DNA of 64,000 bases from a virus, in the IMG/VR virus record IMGVR_UViG_3300020405_000002, positions 1 through 64,000 of that record; one strand, given 5' to 3'. Position 1 is the first letter of the stretch, and the number at the start of each line of letters is the position of its first letter. The notes under the pieces are model-generated. The model was not told the DNA's origin. It saw nothing but the letters and a program-made list of their open reading frames with translations, and ran no database searches. Below are positions 28,260 through 40,100 of this stretch, piece by piece. Both the position numbers and the translations under genes were made by a program.

Positions 28260-30683
28260 TTATTTCGGTTCAAATTGTTCCATATTAAAACCGCTTCCCA
28301 TGGTATCATTACCACTTGATTCAAACTCTTTTGTTTTACCGCCAGTTTGACGTTGCTCTATAAGTTGAGATTGTTGTGATGCTTGCATTTTTGTTCTTTC
28401 GTCTTTTCTATCTTCTTTATATTTTTCTTTTGCATCAATAACACCTCTTTGTTTTTCTTGCATTTGCATATTTAAATTAAATTCATATGCCATAAGCTCT
28501 TTTTTAAGCTCTTTTTCAGTTTGTAACCTTTGTATTTCTAACTGTGCTTTTGTTTGTTCTAACTGTGTTTGTTGTTGCGTAATAGCTTGTTGTTTTTGCA
28601 CTTCTGCTTGTGCTGCTACTTGTTGTGCTTGTGCATTAGCTTGTGATTGTGCTTGTATATTTTGTTGTTGCATCTCTTGATCCAACTTTTGTTTCTTTTT
28701 TCTACGTACTTTTAATAATTGATTAGCTAGTTTTAAATTTTTAACTTCTCTAATATCTATTGCATCTTCTAAATATATTTGATCTTTAGCCAATGCTTGT
28801 TGTATATTATTTTCTAATCTTGCCTTTTCTTCTTCATCAGGTGATAATTCTATAAAAATACCAAAATCATGTAAATGCATATTTTTGATGTCATCTAACG
28901 TACCTACATTATATCTACCTATACTTGATATAAATGAATCTCTAGTAGGTGAATATTCTAAAATATCTGATATTCTTAAACTAATAGCTTCAGCTGTTTT
29001 AACTGTCAAATAAAGACTTGATTGTAAAATATGTCTTGTAGCTGTATTACTATTTGCAGCTGCTAATTTTTGTACACCAACTAAAGCATTTTTATCTGGC
29101 GTGCTACCATCTCTTGCTTCATTAAGTCCGGTTACGTCTCTTATCATTTGCATATAATAATTATATGTTTGTATAAGAGAATTTATTTTATTATTACCAC
29201 CATTAGATGTTAATTCTGTAATAGGTACTTTACCTGGGTTCATATCACCTTCCATTGTAAGTGATCTACCTATAACAGAACCAGTTTGGAAAAACATATT
29301 TAAAGCTTCTTGCGGATTATAATTAGTTCCATTGCCTAAATCTATTTCTGCTAAACCATCCGCATCTAAATATACACCATCAGGTATCATACGTGATAAA
29401 ACTTGTTGTAACTTTAAATGTGTTAATTGTATCATGTCAGCAAAACCAGTTATTCTACTAACTAATGATTCTATACGACCTTTATATATTCTAGGTGCTA
29501 CAACACTGTAATTTAACATTACTTTTGTTGTATCTGCTTTTGGTCTTATCATATTTTTAGATAATTCCCATTTTAACATCCTATTTTGCCCTAATATATA
29601 CGCTCCATCATATACAACTTCTACTGATCTTGATATTTTATCAAATAATGAACGTACGTCTTTTGGTGGATTAAACTGATCATCTTTTTCTATAACTTTT
29701 AATGCACCACTTGCGGTTTGTTTTACTTTATACACTTCATTATTATAAGTCTTATAATTAAAATATAAAACTTGTATTGTATTTTTATCTAAAACACTAT
29801 CTTCATTAACATATCTATTATGTGACGCTGGTGTTTGTACACCTTGTTTTGTAATATTACCTAAATCTTCATCTGTTAGCTCAGGAAATTGTGTTTTAAG
29901 ATCATTTACTGTAACACTTTTTATTTCACCTATATAATATATATCGTCAAAATAAGGTGAAAATGTATAAGAATAAACTATATCAGCTGGATCTACATAT
30001 TCAACTTTAATACCTTGTGATTTATTAAATGAATTTTTAACACAACCTATACCTATAGTTACTAAATCATAATTTATTCTTCTTTGTGTTAAATCATATT
30101 TATTGGTATTAAATACATTATTTATAGCTTGCTCTTCCGCTATTTCTATAGCTTGCTTATAATCTATTTGCATGTGCAACGCTAACTCTTCTTCTGTTTC
30201 TGGTAATTTTTCTGGATCATGATTTCTTATATCAATACCAGTTTCATTATTTATTTTTTCTGTAAGTTGTTTTGTTTGCATGTCCATAATCATAGACTCA
30301 ACGTAGTTTGTTCTTTCTTGCACAGAACTTTGATCTTGTGAAAAAGCTTTTACGTCATATATTCTATCAGACATACCATTAACTACTATATCTACAAATT
30401 TTGGTATAATAGGTACAGGTTTCCAATCCAAATTTAAATAAGACAAATCACCATTAATAGATAATTCATCTTTATATTTTTTAACTGATTGTTCTCCTCT
30501 TGAATACAATCTTAGTCTATGATACTCATCTCTATTCGAATAAAATCTAGTAGCACCTGAATCTCTTTTAAACCATTCATGTTCAATGGCCTGAGCAACC
30601 TCTAGGCCATATTCTATGGTTGCTTTCTCTTCATCAGAAGCTATTTGACTCGGAAATGAACTTTTTTGTATTGTTTCAGCCAT
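28260..30683 (-). CDS. portal protein
   Basis: 807 aa. N-terminal core motifs (WKPVPIIPKFVDIVVNGMSD, YDVKAFS, DLVTIGIGCVKN) resemble crAss-like portals. The central helical region includes VTGLNEARDGSTPDKNALVG, typical of the portal clip/crown transition. The last ~170 residues are Gln/Ala/Lys-rich helix (QQNIQAQSQANAQAQQVAAQ), a long barrel or crown tail. It lies immediately after the large terminase and before the scaffold. Confidence 0.85.
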   Translation of the reverse strand: MAETIQKSSFPSQIASDEEKATIEYGLEVAQAIEHEWFKRDSGATRFYSNRDEYHRLRLYSRGEQSVKKYKDELSINGDLSYLNLDWKPVPIIPKFVDIVVNGMSDRIYDVKAFSQDQSSVQERTNYVESMIMDMQTKQLTEKINNETGIDIRNHDPEKLPETEEELALHMQIDYKQAIEIAEEQAINNVFNTNKYDLTQRRINYDLVTIGIGCVKNSFNKSQGIKVEYVDPADIVYSYTFSPYFDDIYYIGEIKSVTVNDLKTQFPELTDEDLGNITKQGVQTPASHNRYVNEDSVLDKNTIQVLYFNYKTYNNEVYKVKQTASGALKVIEKDDQFNPPKDVRSLFDKISRSVEVVYDGAYILGQNRMLKWELSKNMIRPKADTTKVMLNYSVVAPRIYKGRIESLVSRITGFADMIQLTHLKLQQVLSRMIPDGVYLDADGLAEIDLGNGTNYNPQEALNMFFQTGSVIGRSLTMEGDMNPGKVPITELTSNGGNNKINSLIQTYNYYMQMIRDVTGLNEARDGSTPDKNALVGVQKLAAANSNTATRHILQSSLYLTVKTAEAISLRISDILEYSPTRDSFISSIGRYNVGTLDDIKNMHLHDFGIFIELSPDEEEKARLENNIQQALAKDQIYLEDAIDIREVKNLKLANQLLKVRRKKKQKLDQEMQQQNIQAQSQANAQAQQVAAQAEVQKQQAITQQQTQLEQTKAQLEIQRLQTEKELKKELMAYEFNLNMQMQEKQRGVIDAKEKYKEDRKDERTKMQASQQSQLIEQRQTGGKTKEFESSGNDTMGSGFNMEQFEPK

Positions 30684-30684
30684 G

Positions 30685-32892
30685 CTATTTAATTATTTGC
30701 GAATGCATCCCTTTATTGTTAAATCTTTTTATTTTTAAATCTACTGATTTTGTTTCATACTTAGGTTTTGGATGATATAAATGTCTATTGCAAGCCATTA
30801 TAGCTAAACCAGAGCTAATTGTAGCATCAAATTTAGTTCTTTTATTAATATCAAACCTTGCCCAATCGTTTAATGTTTTATTAAAATAAATATTACCAGC
30901 ACCTTGTTCGTTATAACCTACATATTTATCTATATATGTTTCTATAGCGGCAGCATGTGCTTGTTTTATATCTTCAGATGTATTTGGTATACCACCTATT
31001 TCTTTTTCTGTAACAGATAATTTATTCCATATTTTATCAGGTCTATTCATACTAAAACCTCTATATCCTCTTCTTTTTATATAATACAATAATCTTGGTT
31101 TATTGTTTTCTGCAAGTATAGGCATACCATAAAATACTAATGCCATTAAAACATCTTCAAAAAATATCTCCGCTGTTTGTGGCCTTGCTACATATTCTAA
31201 AAAAAATGTATTCGGTGGCGCATCTTCCATACTGTATTTTGTAAGGCCATGCAATGCACCTTTAGATCCCACACCGTCAACGGTGCCTGATATATCGTAT
31301 GAATCACAACCAAATGCTCCAATATGTTCATTACCAGGATATTTTATACCATTCTTTACTATTACATTGTTTTCCAAATTCTTAGGTGGTGTCCAACTTA
31401 TAATAAATCTACCATTATTGTTAGGTGTAAAATGTACTTTTGTATCTTTTATACCATTATCCCAAGAAAAACTTCCTTTAGTTAACAAACCAGATCTTTG
31501 TGCGTCTTCATTAAAATCTATTTGTTCGTATATTTTACTTAAATTAAATATACTGTTTTTAGCTTCATCTCTAAACGCATGTTCTTCTGTACGAGGAAAC
31601 TGTCTATAATATTCGTTTAAAGCGTCACTGTCATTTTTTAAACCATCTACTTCGTTTTCCCAAAACTCAATAACTCCTGTATCGATGTATTCGCCATCAT
31701 GGCTTTTCTTTGGTTCTTTTGGTGTGTCAAAGACAGGTAATCCATAAGAATCAATATATCCTTCGTAGTTCCATTCCATAGGTATGAACAAAGAATATAA
31801 TCCCGAGCTAGTCTGTCCGTTGCGGTTTCTGCGAGTAACGTCTGAATCATAATATATTTTTTTAAAATTATCTCCTCCTTTATCTAAAGCGTTTGAAGTT
31901 GATCCCATCATACACTTACCTACAATTCTACTACCTAATCGTAATGTTGTTTTAGTAACACGCCAATTGTTAAGTATATTATCAGGCCTTTCCCACTTAC
32001 CAGATTCATCGTGTACTAATAATTTTAATTTTTCACCATCGTAACTATTGTCCCCTGTATTTTTCCAATCAATAGTAGTATCTAAACCTTCTATAATTTT
32101 ATTAGTACTAACATTTGTTATAGACTTTCTTGTTAATTTACTAGCAGGTACTCTATAAGCAAGCTCAGATTTTGGCCTGTCCATACCATCTTGTATTGGT
32201 TTAAAGAAAAAAGGATAGTTTACTGATATAGGTACGACCTTGTCGGTAAACATTTTTTTAGCATCTGCACCTGTTTTTGATAATATACCGAATCTTGCAT
32301 CGCTAGATATAGTTGCTTGGTGTACTGTTTCTCCGCTCGACATAAAGCTAAAGCCAGAGCGTCTATTTTTGAGGTAGCACATACCATAACATCTCTTGTC
32401 GGCTTTGCACGCTTCCCAAAATATATAAAATAATCTATTGGCTTCTCTGTAATCGGGTTTACCAACATCAATTTTACTCCATTGCAAGTACATGTAGTGA
32501 GAACCAGTAATATAAGTAGGAACACCTTTATTATAAAACCAGTAACCTTTGTCTCTTCTATTAAACTCTTCATCTATATACTCAAACCATTTGTTTTTAA
32601 AATCTAATGGATATGTTTCCCAATCAAATATAGTTTTTATATTTTTTAACTCTTTTGGTATAGGTTTTGCTTGCCAAGTATCAATACTTTTGTCAATATT
32701 TTTAGGAATTTTCGGTAATGCTATACACAAATTTTGTATTTCTATTATTTCACCTATTTGTCCTGTCTTACTTATAACAATAACATCATGTTCTTGATTA
32801 TAACCATACTCCCATTTTTTTGATCTGTTTAATCTATTAATAACTTTAGATTTTATGTGATCAATGGTCTTAATTAGCTTTTGTTTATACAT
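30685..32892 (-). CDS. terminase large subunit
   Basis: 735 aa DNA-packaging motor. The N-terminal region has GYWFYNKGVPTYITGSHYMY, a signature shared with crAss-like TerL. A variant Walker A (LKNRRSGFSFMSS, ~175-187) is followed by Walker B with catalytic Glu (LLVHDESGKW, ~290) and a motif C-like GSTSNAL. FGCDSYDISG (~530) would hold the first nuclease Asp of the RNase H-fold domain. It overlaps the upstream 91-aa gene by one base and lies 1 base from portal. Confidence 0.9.
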   Translation of the reverse strand: MYKQKLIKTIDHIKSKVINRLNRSKKWEYGYNQEHDVIVISKTGQIGEIIEIQNLCIALPKIPKNIDKSIDTWQAKPIPKELKNIKTIFDWETYPLDFKNKWFEYIDEEFNRRDKGYWFYNKGVPTYITGSHYMYLQWSKIDVGKPDYREANRLFYIFWEACKADKRCYGMCYLKNRRSGFSFMSSGETVHQATISSDARFGILSKTGADAKKMFTDKVVPISVNYPFFFKPIQDGMDRPKSELAYRVPASKLTRKSITNVSTNKIIEGLDTTIDWKNTGDNSYDGEKLKLLVHDESGKWERPDNILNNWRVTKTTLRLGSRIVGKCMMGSTSNALDKGGDNFKKIYYDSDVTRRNRNGQTSSGLYSLFIPMEWNYEGYIDSYGLPVFDTPKEPKKSHDGEYIDTGVIEFWENEVDGLKNDSDALNEYYRQFPRTEEHAFRDEAKNSIFNLSKIYEQIDFNEDAQRSGLLTKGSFSWDNGIKDTKVHFTPNNNGRFIISWTPPKNLENNVIVKNGIKYPGNEHIGAFGCDSYDISGTVDGVGSKGALHGLTKYSMEDAPPNTFFLEYVARPQTAEIFFEDVLMALVFYGMPILAENNKPRLLYYIKRRGYRGFSMNRPDKIWNKLSVTEKEIGGIPNTSEDIKQAHAAAIETYIDKYVGYNEQGAGNIYFNKTLNDWARFDINKRTKFDATISSGLAIMACNRHLYHPKPKYETKSVDLKIKRFNNKGMHSQIIK

Positions 32893-33167
32893 TATTTAGA
32901 CCTTTTTTCTGCAAAACCACCAAAAATCTCTTTTTTATCTGTTGGTTTGTCTTCTAAAATATTTTTTTCTGTTTCTACACGTGATAATATTTCAAAAGCA
33001 TCAAATATTGCTAGTTTTTTTGTTGCAGCTGCATTTTTTAACCTATCGGCAGCCAATTCATCGTCAGAATCTTCAACTATTATCTCTTCTTCTGCAACTC
33101 TTATAAGCTCATGCACTGCTTTATACCCAGCTTGTATTATATTCGACTTCAGTTCCTTTGCGTTCAT
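32892..33167 (-). CDS. candidate terminase small subunit, 91 aa
   Basis: All-helical protein (IIQAGYKAVHELIRVAEEEI, LAADRLKNAAATKKLAIFDA) directly upstream of TerL and overlapping it by one base. Small helical DNA-recognition subunits sit in this slot in many phages. No helix-turn-helix is certain, so the call rests on position and helical content. It overlaps the 199-aa gene by 47 bases. Confidence 0.5.
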   Translation of the reverse strand: MNAKELKSNIIQAGYKAVHELIRVAEEEIIVEDSDDELAADRLKNAAATKKLAIFDAFEILSRVETEKNILEDKPTDKKEIFGGFAEKRSK

Positions 33168-33720
33168 ATTTAATTGATATTGAATTTATTGGTATACGAT
33201 ATAATCTCTCATTGTCTATAACAAACTCATACTCACTATTTGGTGTAAAGCCAATTAAATCATTATTTTTTAAATTTAACTGCTTTAAATCACTCCCTAG
33301 ATGCTTTAAAACACCTACTAATGGCTTTTCTTTTACATTATCAAAGCTATTATCATTATGTATTGGTTTTACAAAGCAAAAACCTTCAGGTGCATACCAT
33401 TTATTTTTTCTTTTATATAAAAATATTTGATCGTCGTAGCAAAAATATTTATTTTCTTCAAAAAAACTTTTACTATTTTTTTCTATACCTTTTATATCAT
33501 AAAATCTTCTAAATACATTATGATGAACTATTACAATATCGTTTACTTGTAAATTGTATTTTGTATTTACTATAGGTGTTTCAACTATTACACCTAATCT
33601 ATTTACAAACTTATGATCTTCAATACTAGTATTTAAAATAAGCTCTTTGTCACTTACCTTTTTTTTATTAGTATATCTACCGTTAATTGGCTCAACAATA
33701 TAACAGTGTGTGTGTTTCAT
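33121..33720 (-). CDS. putative GroES/cpn10-like protein, 199 aa
   Basis: Beta-rich, with VIVETPI, then VNDIVIVHHNVFRRFYD, ENKYFCYDDQIFLYK, a second block NNDLIGFTPNSEYEFVIDNE and a terminal YRIPINSISIKYE. This resembles the strands of a GroES-type barrel (the NDIV strand, the oligomer edge), and the genome also has clear GroEL and GroES. No mobile loop can be placed with certainty. Alternative: a virion or assembly protein with an unrelated barrel. Confidence 0.4.
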   Translation of the reverse strand: MKHTHCYIVEPINGRYTNKKKVSDKELILNTSIEDHKFVNRLGVIVETPIVNTKYNLQVNDIVIVHHNVFRRFYDIKGIEKNSKSFFEENKYFCYDDQIFLYKRKNKWYAPEGFCFVKPIHNDNSFDNVKEKPLVGVLKHLGSDLKQLNLKNNDLIGFTPNSEYEFVIDNERLYRIPINSISIKYERKGTEVEYNTSWV

Positions 33721-33938
33721 TAATATTGTAAATTAAATTCTATACTTACAGCCATGTTTTTATTAAATTCTTTCCATGGCAACATTTCATCATCTTTTTT
33801 TATAAAGATTTTATAACTATTTTTTTCTTCTAATATTTCTGATATAATATGTCCACCAAAAACTTCTTGGCCAACACTATAATGCATTGCATCGTTTTTA
33901 TAATCACGACCAATACTAATTTTTCTTATTAGATTCAT
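33720..33938 (-). CDS. hypothetical protein, 72 aa
   Basis: Small beta-rich protein (VGQEVFGGHIISEILEEKNS). Its start overlaps the end of the coiled-coil gene at 33916, and its stop meets the start of the 199-aa gene. No function recognised; its neighbours suggest an assembly role. Confidence 0.6.
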   Translation of the reverse strand: MNLIRKISIGRDYKNDAMHYSVGQEVFGGHIISEILEEKNSYKIFIKKDDEMLPWKEFNKNMAVSIEFNLQY

Positions 33939-34167
33939 TTTTTTTCATTTTACTAAATTTACCTGTTTTAAAATCTATATCTACGTCTCCGTATGTTTCT
34001 TTTAATTCAGATTTTAATTTATTTAATTGTTGACCAATAATATCAAATTGATGTAATAATACATGTTTTTCTGTTTCTACTTTACCTATTTGATTTTGTA
34101 CATTAGTTAATACAGTAACTAAATTTTGAAGTTTAGTCAACTCTTCGGTTGTAATTTGATTTTTCAT
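33916..34167 (-). CDS. coiled-coil protein, 83 aa
   Basis: Start set at ATG 34167; the longer frame from 34206 runs into the giant adhesin gene. Sequence is one long amphipathic helix (LQNLVTVLTNVQNQIGKVET) with a short basic tail. Such small coiled coils next to tail-fibre genes can be fibre chaperones, but nothing specific is seen. Confidence 0.6.
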   Translation of the reverse strand: MKNQITTEELTKLQNLVTVLTNVQNQIGKVETEKHVLLHQFDIIGQQLNKLKSELKETYGDVDIDFKTGKFSKMKKNESNKKN

Positions 34168-34184
34168 TTTATTAAATTTATTTA

Positions 34185-37100
34185 TTAAGCTATTGCAAGA
34201 TACCAAAATCTTGCGGCATTTAAATTAGCTGATGAGTTACTACCTACACTAAAACCATCTTGATTAAATGATGTTACATGATTAGAGTCAGTGTTTTGTG
34301 CGTTATTTAAATTTGCATATAATTGTTTTGTAGTACCTCTTGAATTATCTGTCATGATAAAACTATAACCACTATTAAAACATCTTAACATTACAAAAGA
34401 AGGTTTAAATCCTGTGATTATGTTTTGTGATCCACCGTTACCGACATATTGTCCAACTTTTTGGTAACCTGGTATTGATCTAAACGCGTAACTTACATAA
34501 TCATTACTTAATTTATTCATTTCATTAGCAGAAGACACACCAACACCTATACTATTATTTGTCATACCTGTGTAAAACCTACTACTTGATGAATGTGTTG
34601 CAATAGCATTTGTAGTGTTTAAAGTAAAATAATCATCTGTTACTCTATTTATATTTTGACCTACAATCCATGAAGTAGCGTTAGTAAGGTTTTTTGTTAA
34701 CACAAGTTCAGGTGGTTTTGATAAACCATGCGGTACACCAATATTAGTTTTAGCAGTACCAGACCATTTAGTTACACTAAAACCAGATTCATCACTAGCA
34801 GATACAGTAGAATTTATTATAGCAGGATTATATTGTGGAGCTGTTAAATCATAATTTGTTTTTATTTGTTCTGGCGTTAATTCTGCACCATATACTCTTA
34901 TCTGTCCTAATTTTCCATCATAATATGCAGCGTTATAATCTCCATATCTTCCTATAGTAAAGTTTTTAGCATTTGCTCTACTATCTATTGTTGAAGAATT
35001 AGCATCTATAAATTTACCATTTACATACACTTTTCTATGTGTTCCATTAGATGTATAAACTAAATGATACCATTGACCTGCTTGATAAACACCGCCAGAT
35101 AAATTACCTCCTCCAATTAAAAATATATTATAACTATTACCGCTACCTCTAAGAGAAACAGATACACCATAACCACTTGAATCATTCATGCCCCATATAT
35201 ATTTATCTGCTCTTGTATCAGTATTAAACCACACTTCTACAGACCAAGGCACAGAAGCCCAGTTTGCACTTAGTGTTGTACTTATAAGATCATTACTACC
35301 ATCAAATTCAAAATAATGCCCTTCTTGATCAGCTCTAACTTTTGTTCCATTTACTAATGTACCATCATTGTTAGAAGACGATAAATCATTTACTAAAGTT
35401 GCATTACTTGATGAATCATAACAATTAAAATCATTAGGATCAAAGTTTAATAATAAATTATCTGATGTAGCGTTTGTAGCTACACTAGTTCCTTGAAATA
35501 ATGTTTTAGTTGCATTATAATTTGCTCTTATTTGTGCTTTTGTTAAAGCAGCGCTATATATACGTACTTGACTTAACTTACCGTTCCATGCAGGATGTGC
35601 TGTTACTGAATTTGCACCACATATATTAACTACACTTGTATTTGCAGTACCTACAGTACCACTACCAACAACTTGTGCATTATAGGTAGTAGGTTCAGAA
35701 CCATTAACATATATACTTGCTCTTTTTTCTGACGCATCCCATACAAGTACAACATGTTGCCATTTATTTCTAATTGAACCTTCGTCAAATAAAGTTGTAC
35801 CAGTTCTTGTATAAGATGTAGTGTCATAATCATAGAAATAATAACCTGTTGAAGTTGTATAATTTAAAAACCATTGGTTACTAGTACTGTCACCTTTATG
35901 TATTAAAGATTGTTCATTTGTACTTGAATCTCTATATACCCACATTTCAACAGTAGTATCAGTATCTAAATTAAAAGCAGTATTATGTGGAACAGAAATA
36001 AAATCATTACTACCATCTAATTCTAAATAATTACCATAAGCATCAGTTCCGTGAGTAGGACCATTTGTTAATGTACCATCATGATTATTACTTGTCAAAT
36101 CATTTACAGTAGTGTTTGTTTGTGCAACAGTGAATGTGCCTGCGGCAACATCTGGTATAAATTCCCAAAAACCTTGATATGTACCTCTTGAGTTACCAGA
36201 AAAAGTAACTTTAAAATATGTATAAGCAGCGCTTGTAGTAAATGTTGTATTTTTTTGTGTTCTTGTTGCACTTACACTATAAGGTGGAGTTGCAGCATAA
36301 AAATTTTCTATTAATGTGTAATTACTATTATCGTTAGATCCATATAATTTTACTCTACCAGTATAATCATAATAACTAGATTCTAAAGCACCAACTTGAA
36401 AACCATCAACTTTTACTGGTTGAGACATGGTTAACACTATTGTGTTGTTAGCTTCACCGTTTCCATTATTACCAAAATATATAGCACCACTAGTATCTTG
36501 CATCCTTGCTATTGTAGGTCTATTTCCATAACCTGTTGGATAAGTTGAAGTGTGAGTCATACTGCTTACATAACTATAAAAGTTTTCACTACCAGTATAC
36601 GTATATGATTGATTTACAGTAGGTGAATAACTACTACTATTAGCAAAATTATAGTCTAATTCAAGATTTGAGCTAAGTATACCGGCTGATGTATATGTTG
36701 GATTTTTTGTTTCAACATCACCGCCCTTCCAACACCATGCGACATAACTACGACTTGAGTTATTTAAATTTGATTTATTACCGGTACCTGAAATCGTATA
36801 TCCATCTGTATTAAATGAACTAATTCTTTGATTTGCTTCACCACTATCTCCACCTTCACCACCAGTTTCAGCTGGTATAAGCCAGTAATCGCTATCTTTA
36901 ACTCTTAACTTGTCATGTATCATGCCATAAAAGCCTATTTGTAGTGCTTTAGTCCAAACCATTGCAGGATCAAAACCTAATTTTATATCTCTACCTGACA
37001 TATCGTTACCAGTATATGACAAAGCTTTAAAATATTTTTCTGGATATTTACTTGCTGTATTTGTATGATTTATAAATTTAGATGTATTAGATTTTATAGC

Positions 37101-40100
37101 ATCGCCTAAATTATATTTTGCTGGTATTTCTGCCCATGCTAAATAAAAATATTCATTTGGATCACCAACACTAGAATCAGCTGATGTTACTCTAAAACCA
37201 TTTGATTGAAATAATAAATTATCTGAGCTACCACCATTACCACTTGCAGTGTTACTATTTAAATACATTTCTAAATCTCTATGATTTATAGTATCTCTAG
37301 CATTATCATACACATACCAATTTTTTGTTACATCTACGTTTTTTATAACAACTAACTTTGGTTTAAAACCTAAATCTATAGATACACCTTTACTTGCATT
37401 ATCTGATCCTACATATGAACCTGATTTAAATAAACCAGTTACATCATGCCATATATAAGCAATACCTTCTGAACCACTACTAAAAGGATCATTAGTTTGA
37501 AATGTAATATCTGTAGAAGAAAATGTAGGTACTCCAGAGTTATCAAAAGCATTACCACTATTTACAAAACCTCTGCCTTTACCTGAAATTTTTGTATTGT
37601 AAAAAAACCAATCACTATTAGCATCTGTTCTTTTTAACATCATAGCAGTAGGCGCTGAACTCAGACCATGTTTTAAAACTACATTACTAGCGTTTGTAGT
37701 ATATTTTATTATACTAAAACCACCTGTAACATTAACAGATCTTTCAGCCGCGCTAACACCTGTACAAGTACTAGTTATATTTGTAATTGTGTCACCGGCT
37801 TTAAATGCAATAGCTTGATAAGTTTCTTCACCATCATTTACTCTTTGTGAATTATCTTTACCTAATGTAAAACCATTAGAGTTAAATCCCATTAAAGACG
37901 TACCATCTTGTGTGTAGTTATCATCATTACTTGAAAACATAAGTTGTTTTTGTACACCTCTTAATGAATCATAAACTTGAAAAGGTTGAGTAGCACCAGT
38001 AGTTTGTTTTAATATTAAAAGACTGGGTTTAAAATCTAAAACATTTATTTCATGATTGTGTTCTGTACCATTATATAATATTGTTTCAAAATGATCTGAA
38101 GCTCTTTCTAAGTCTGTTGGATCTATATCAACACTAGGGTACAAGTTTGATGTACTAAAATCTTTATAACCAGACGGTATACTATATGTAAATGGTTTTT
38201 GGCCAAAGTTCCAATATGTTTCTGCCCATCCAGCACCTCCTTGAGCATCATTAGTAAAACCGCATAATGCTTTAAAATATTTTGAATTATCAGATGGTAA
38301 ACCTGTGTCTGTAAAAACCGCACTACCGTTTTTTAATAAATAAAAATTACCACCATCTAAATCTAATTTAAAACCAAATATTGTACCTTGTGTCATAGTG
38401 TAGCCGCTATCAGCAAAGTTTGTTACTTGTTGGAAGTTAGTTACACCATAAGGTGAAACATCAACACCATTAACAGCTGCACTTATTTCATTACTTGAAT
38501 TCGAATAACTATGTTTGTAATTAGAAGTAACACCTAAATAAGGCATATAAGTGTTAGATTGTACAATTTCTACTTCCCAATACCATTTACCACTATTAAC
38601 TTCTACATTACTAAAAGCAGAAGCATAATTACCTCTTACTTGTGATCTACGATTATTATGTACTGCTAAATCATTAGCATTACCACCAAAACCACCACCT
38701 AATTGAATCATGTGTGGATATGTTTCTTCTAGTGATTCTTTAGTATGATCATCTGCAGTTAAATTAGCACCGTTAGGCCTTACCCTTTTTGTGTTAGGCG
38801 ATATGTCTATTAAAGATAAAACGTTATAGTGACCTTGCGTTGCTCTAAAGTTTTGTGCTACTTCAGCATTTGTTAAATGTTTGCTATACACACGTACTTG
38901 TGCTATTTTACCATCAAACTTACCTGCATAGTTATGATAAGCTCCTAGTGTAGCTTGTACGCTTGGTGTTGATACTGTACCTGATAAAGCAGCTGTGGTT
39001 ACTTTTAAATGTCCATTTACATAAAATCTTAATTTTTTATCTACACCGTTCCAAGATGCACAAATATGTTCCCATTTATTAAGACCTAAAGTATCAGTAG
39101 TTTGTGCTGTTACAGCTGAGTTACTTGTATTATACATCGATACATTATAACCAATAGAAGTATTAAACCATTGTAATAAAAAACCATAACCGCCTGAAGC
39201 ATTTTGTACTTTAGCAAATATATATTGTTCTGCATTAGAGTCTCTATTTATCCATGCTTCTACTGTATAACCAGCGGTATTACTTGGTGTAATAGACGCA
39301 CTGTTTGCTATAGTACCGTATTGTGAAGATCCGTTAAAATCAAAATATCCACCGTTGTTTGAGCTATATGTTGGTGTACCAACTAAAGCAACATTATTAC
39401 CATTACCACTTTTATCGTTCCACGCTGTTCCAGTAAAACTTGTTTCATCTGTTCCGTCTGCATCCCAGTCACCTGCATCTAAATGTAATCCTTGACTTGT
39501 AGTGTTTAAAGTTCCAGTATCTGTATTGTTAAAATTTATATGCCAACCATTTAATCCATAAAAATAATCTGATTTACCAGCATTGTAATTTTGTAACACT
39601 TGAGCATCTGTTAAAGCTGTGTTGTACATATAAGCTTCGCCTGCATAACCGTTTAAATTTAACGCACCAGCCCAACCACCTATATAATAATTTGTAGCAT
39701 TTGAATGACCACCTGAATAAGTTACAGTTGAAGTATAAGTATGTACTAAAACACCATTTATATATAGTTTAACTGTAGTTGTATTTGCAGTAACCATTAT
39801 ATGGAACCACTCATTCAATTTTACATGATCTGATAACTTTACTGAAGTTTCATCATACCATGATGTACTACCATTACCCATTTGTACATAAATCCTATCA
39901 TAAGGTGTAGCTGAACCGTTCATACCTACTGTAAGTGATGTATGTGCACCTGTACCTGCGCTATCTACAAGTAAGCCAGCATACTGTGTATAAGCGTTTA
40001 AATTAAACCAACCACCTACGCTTGCTGTAGTACCTGTACCAGCTGTATATCCTGTTGTTATATAAGCTGTTGAACTACCGTTAAATTTATAAATACCGTT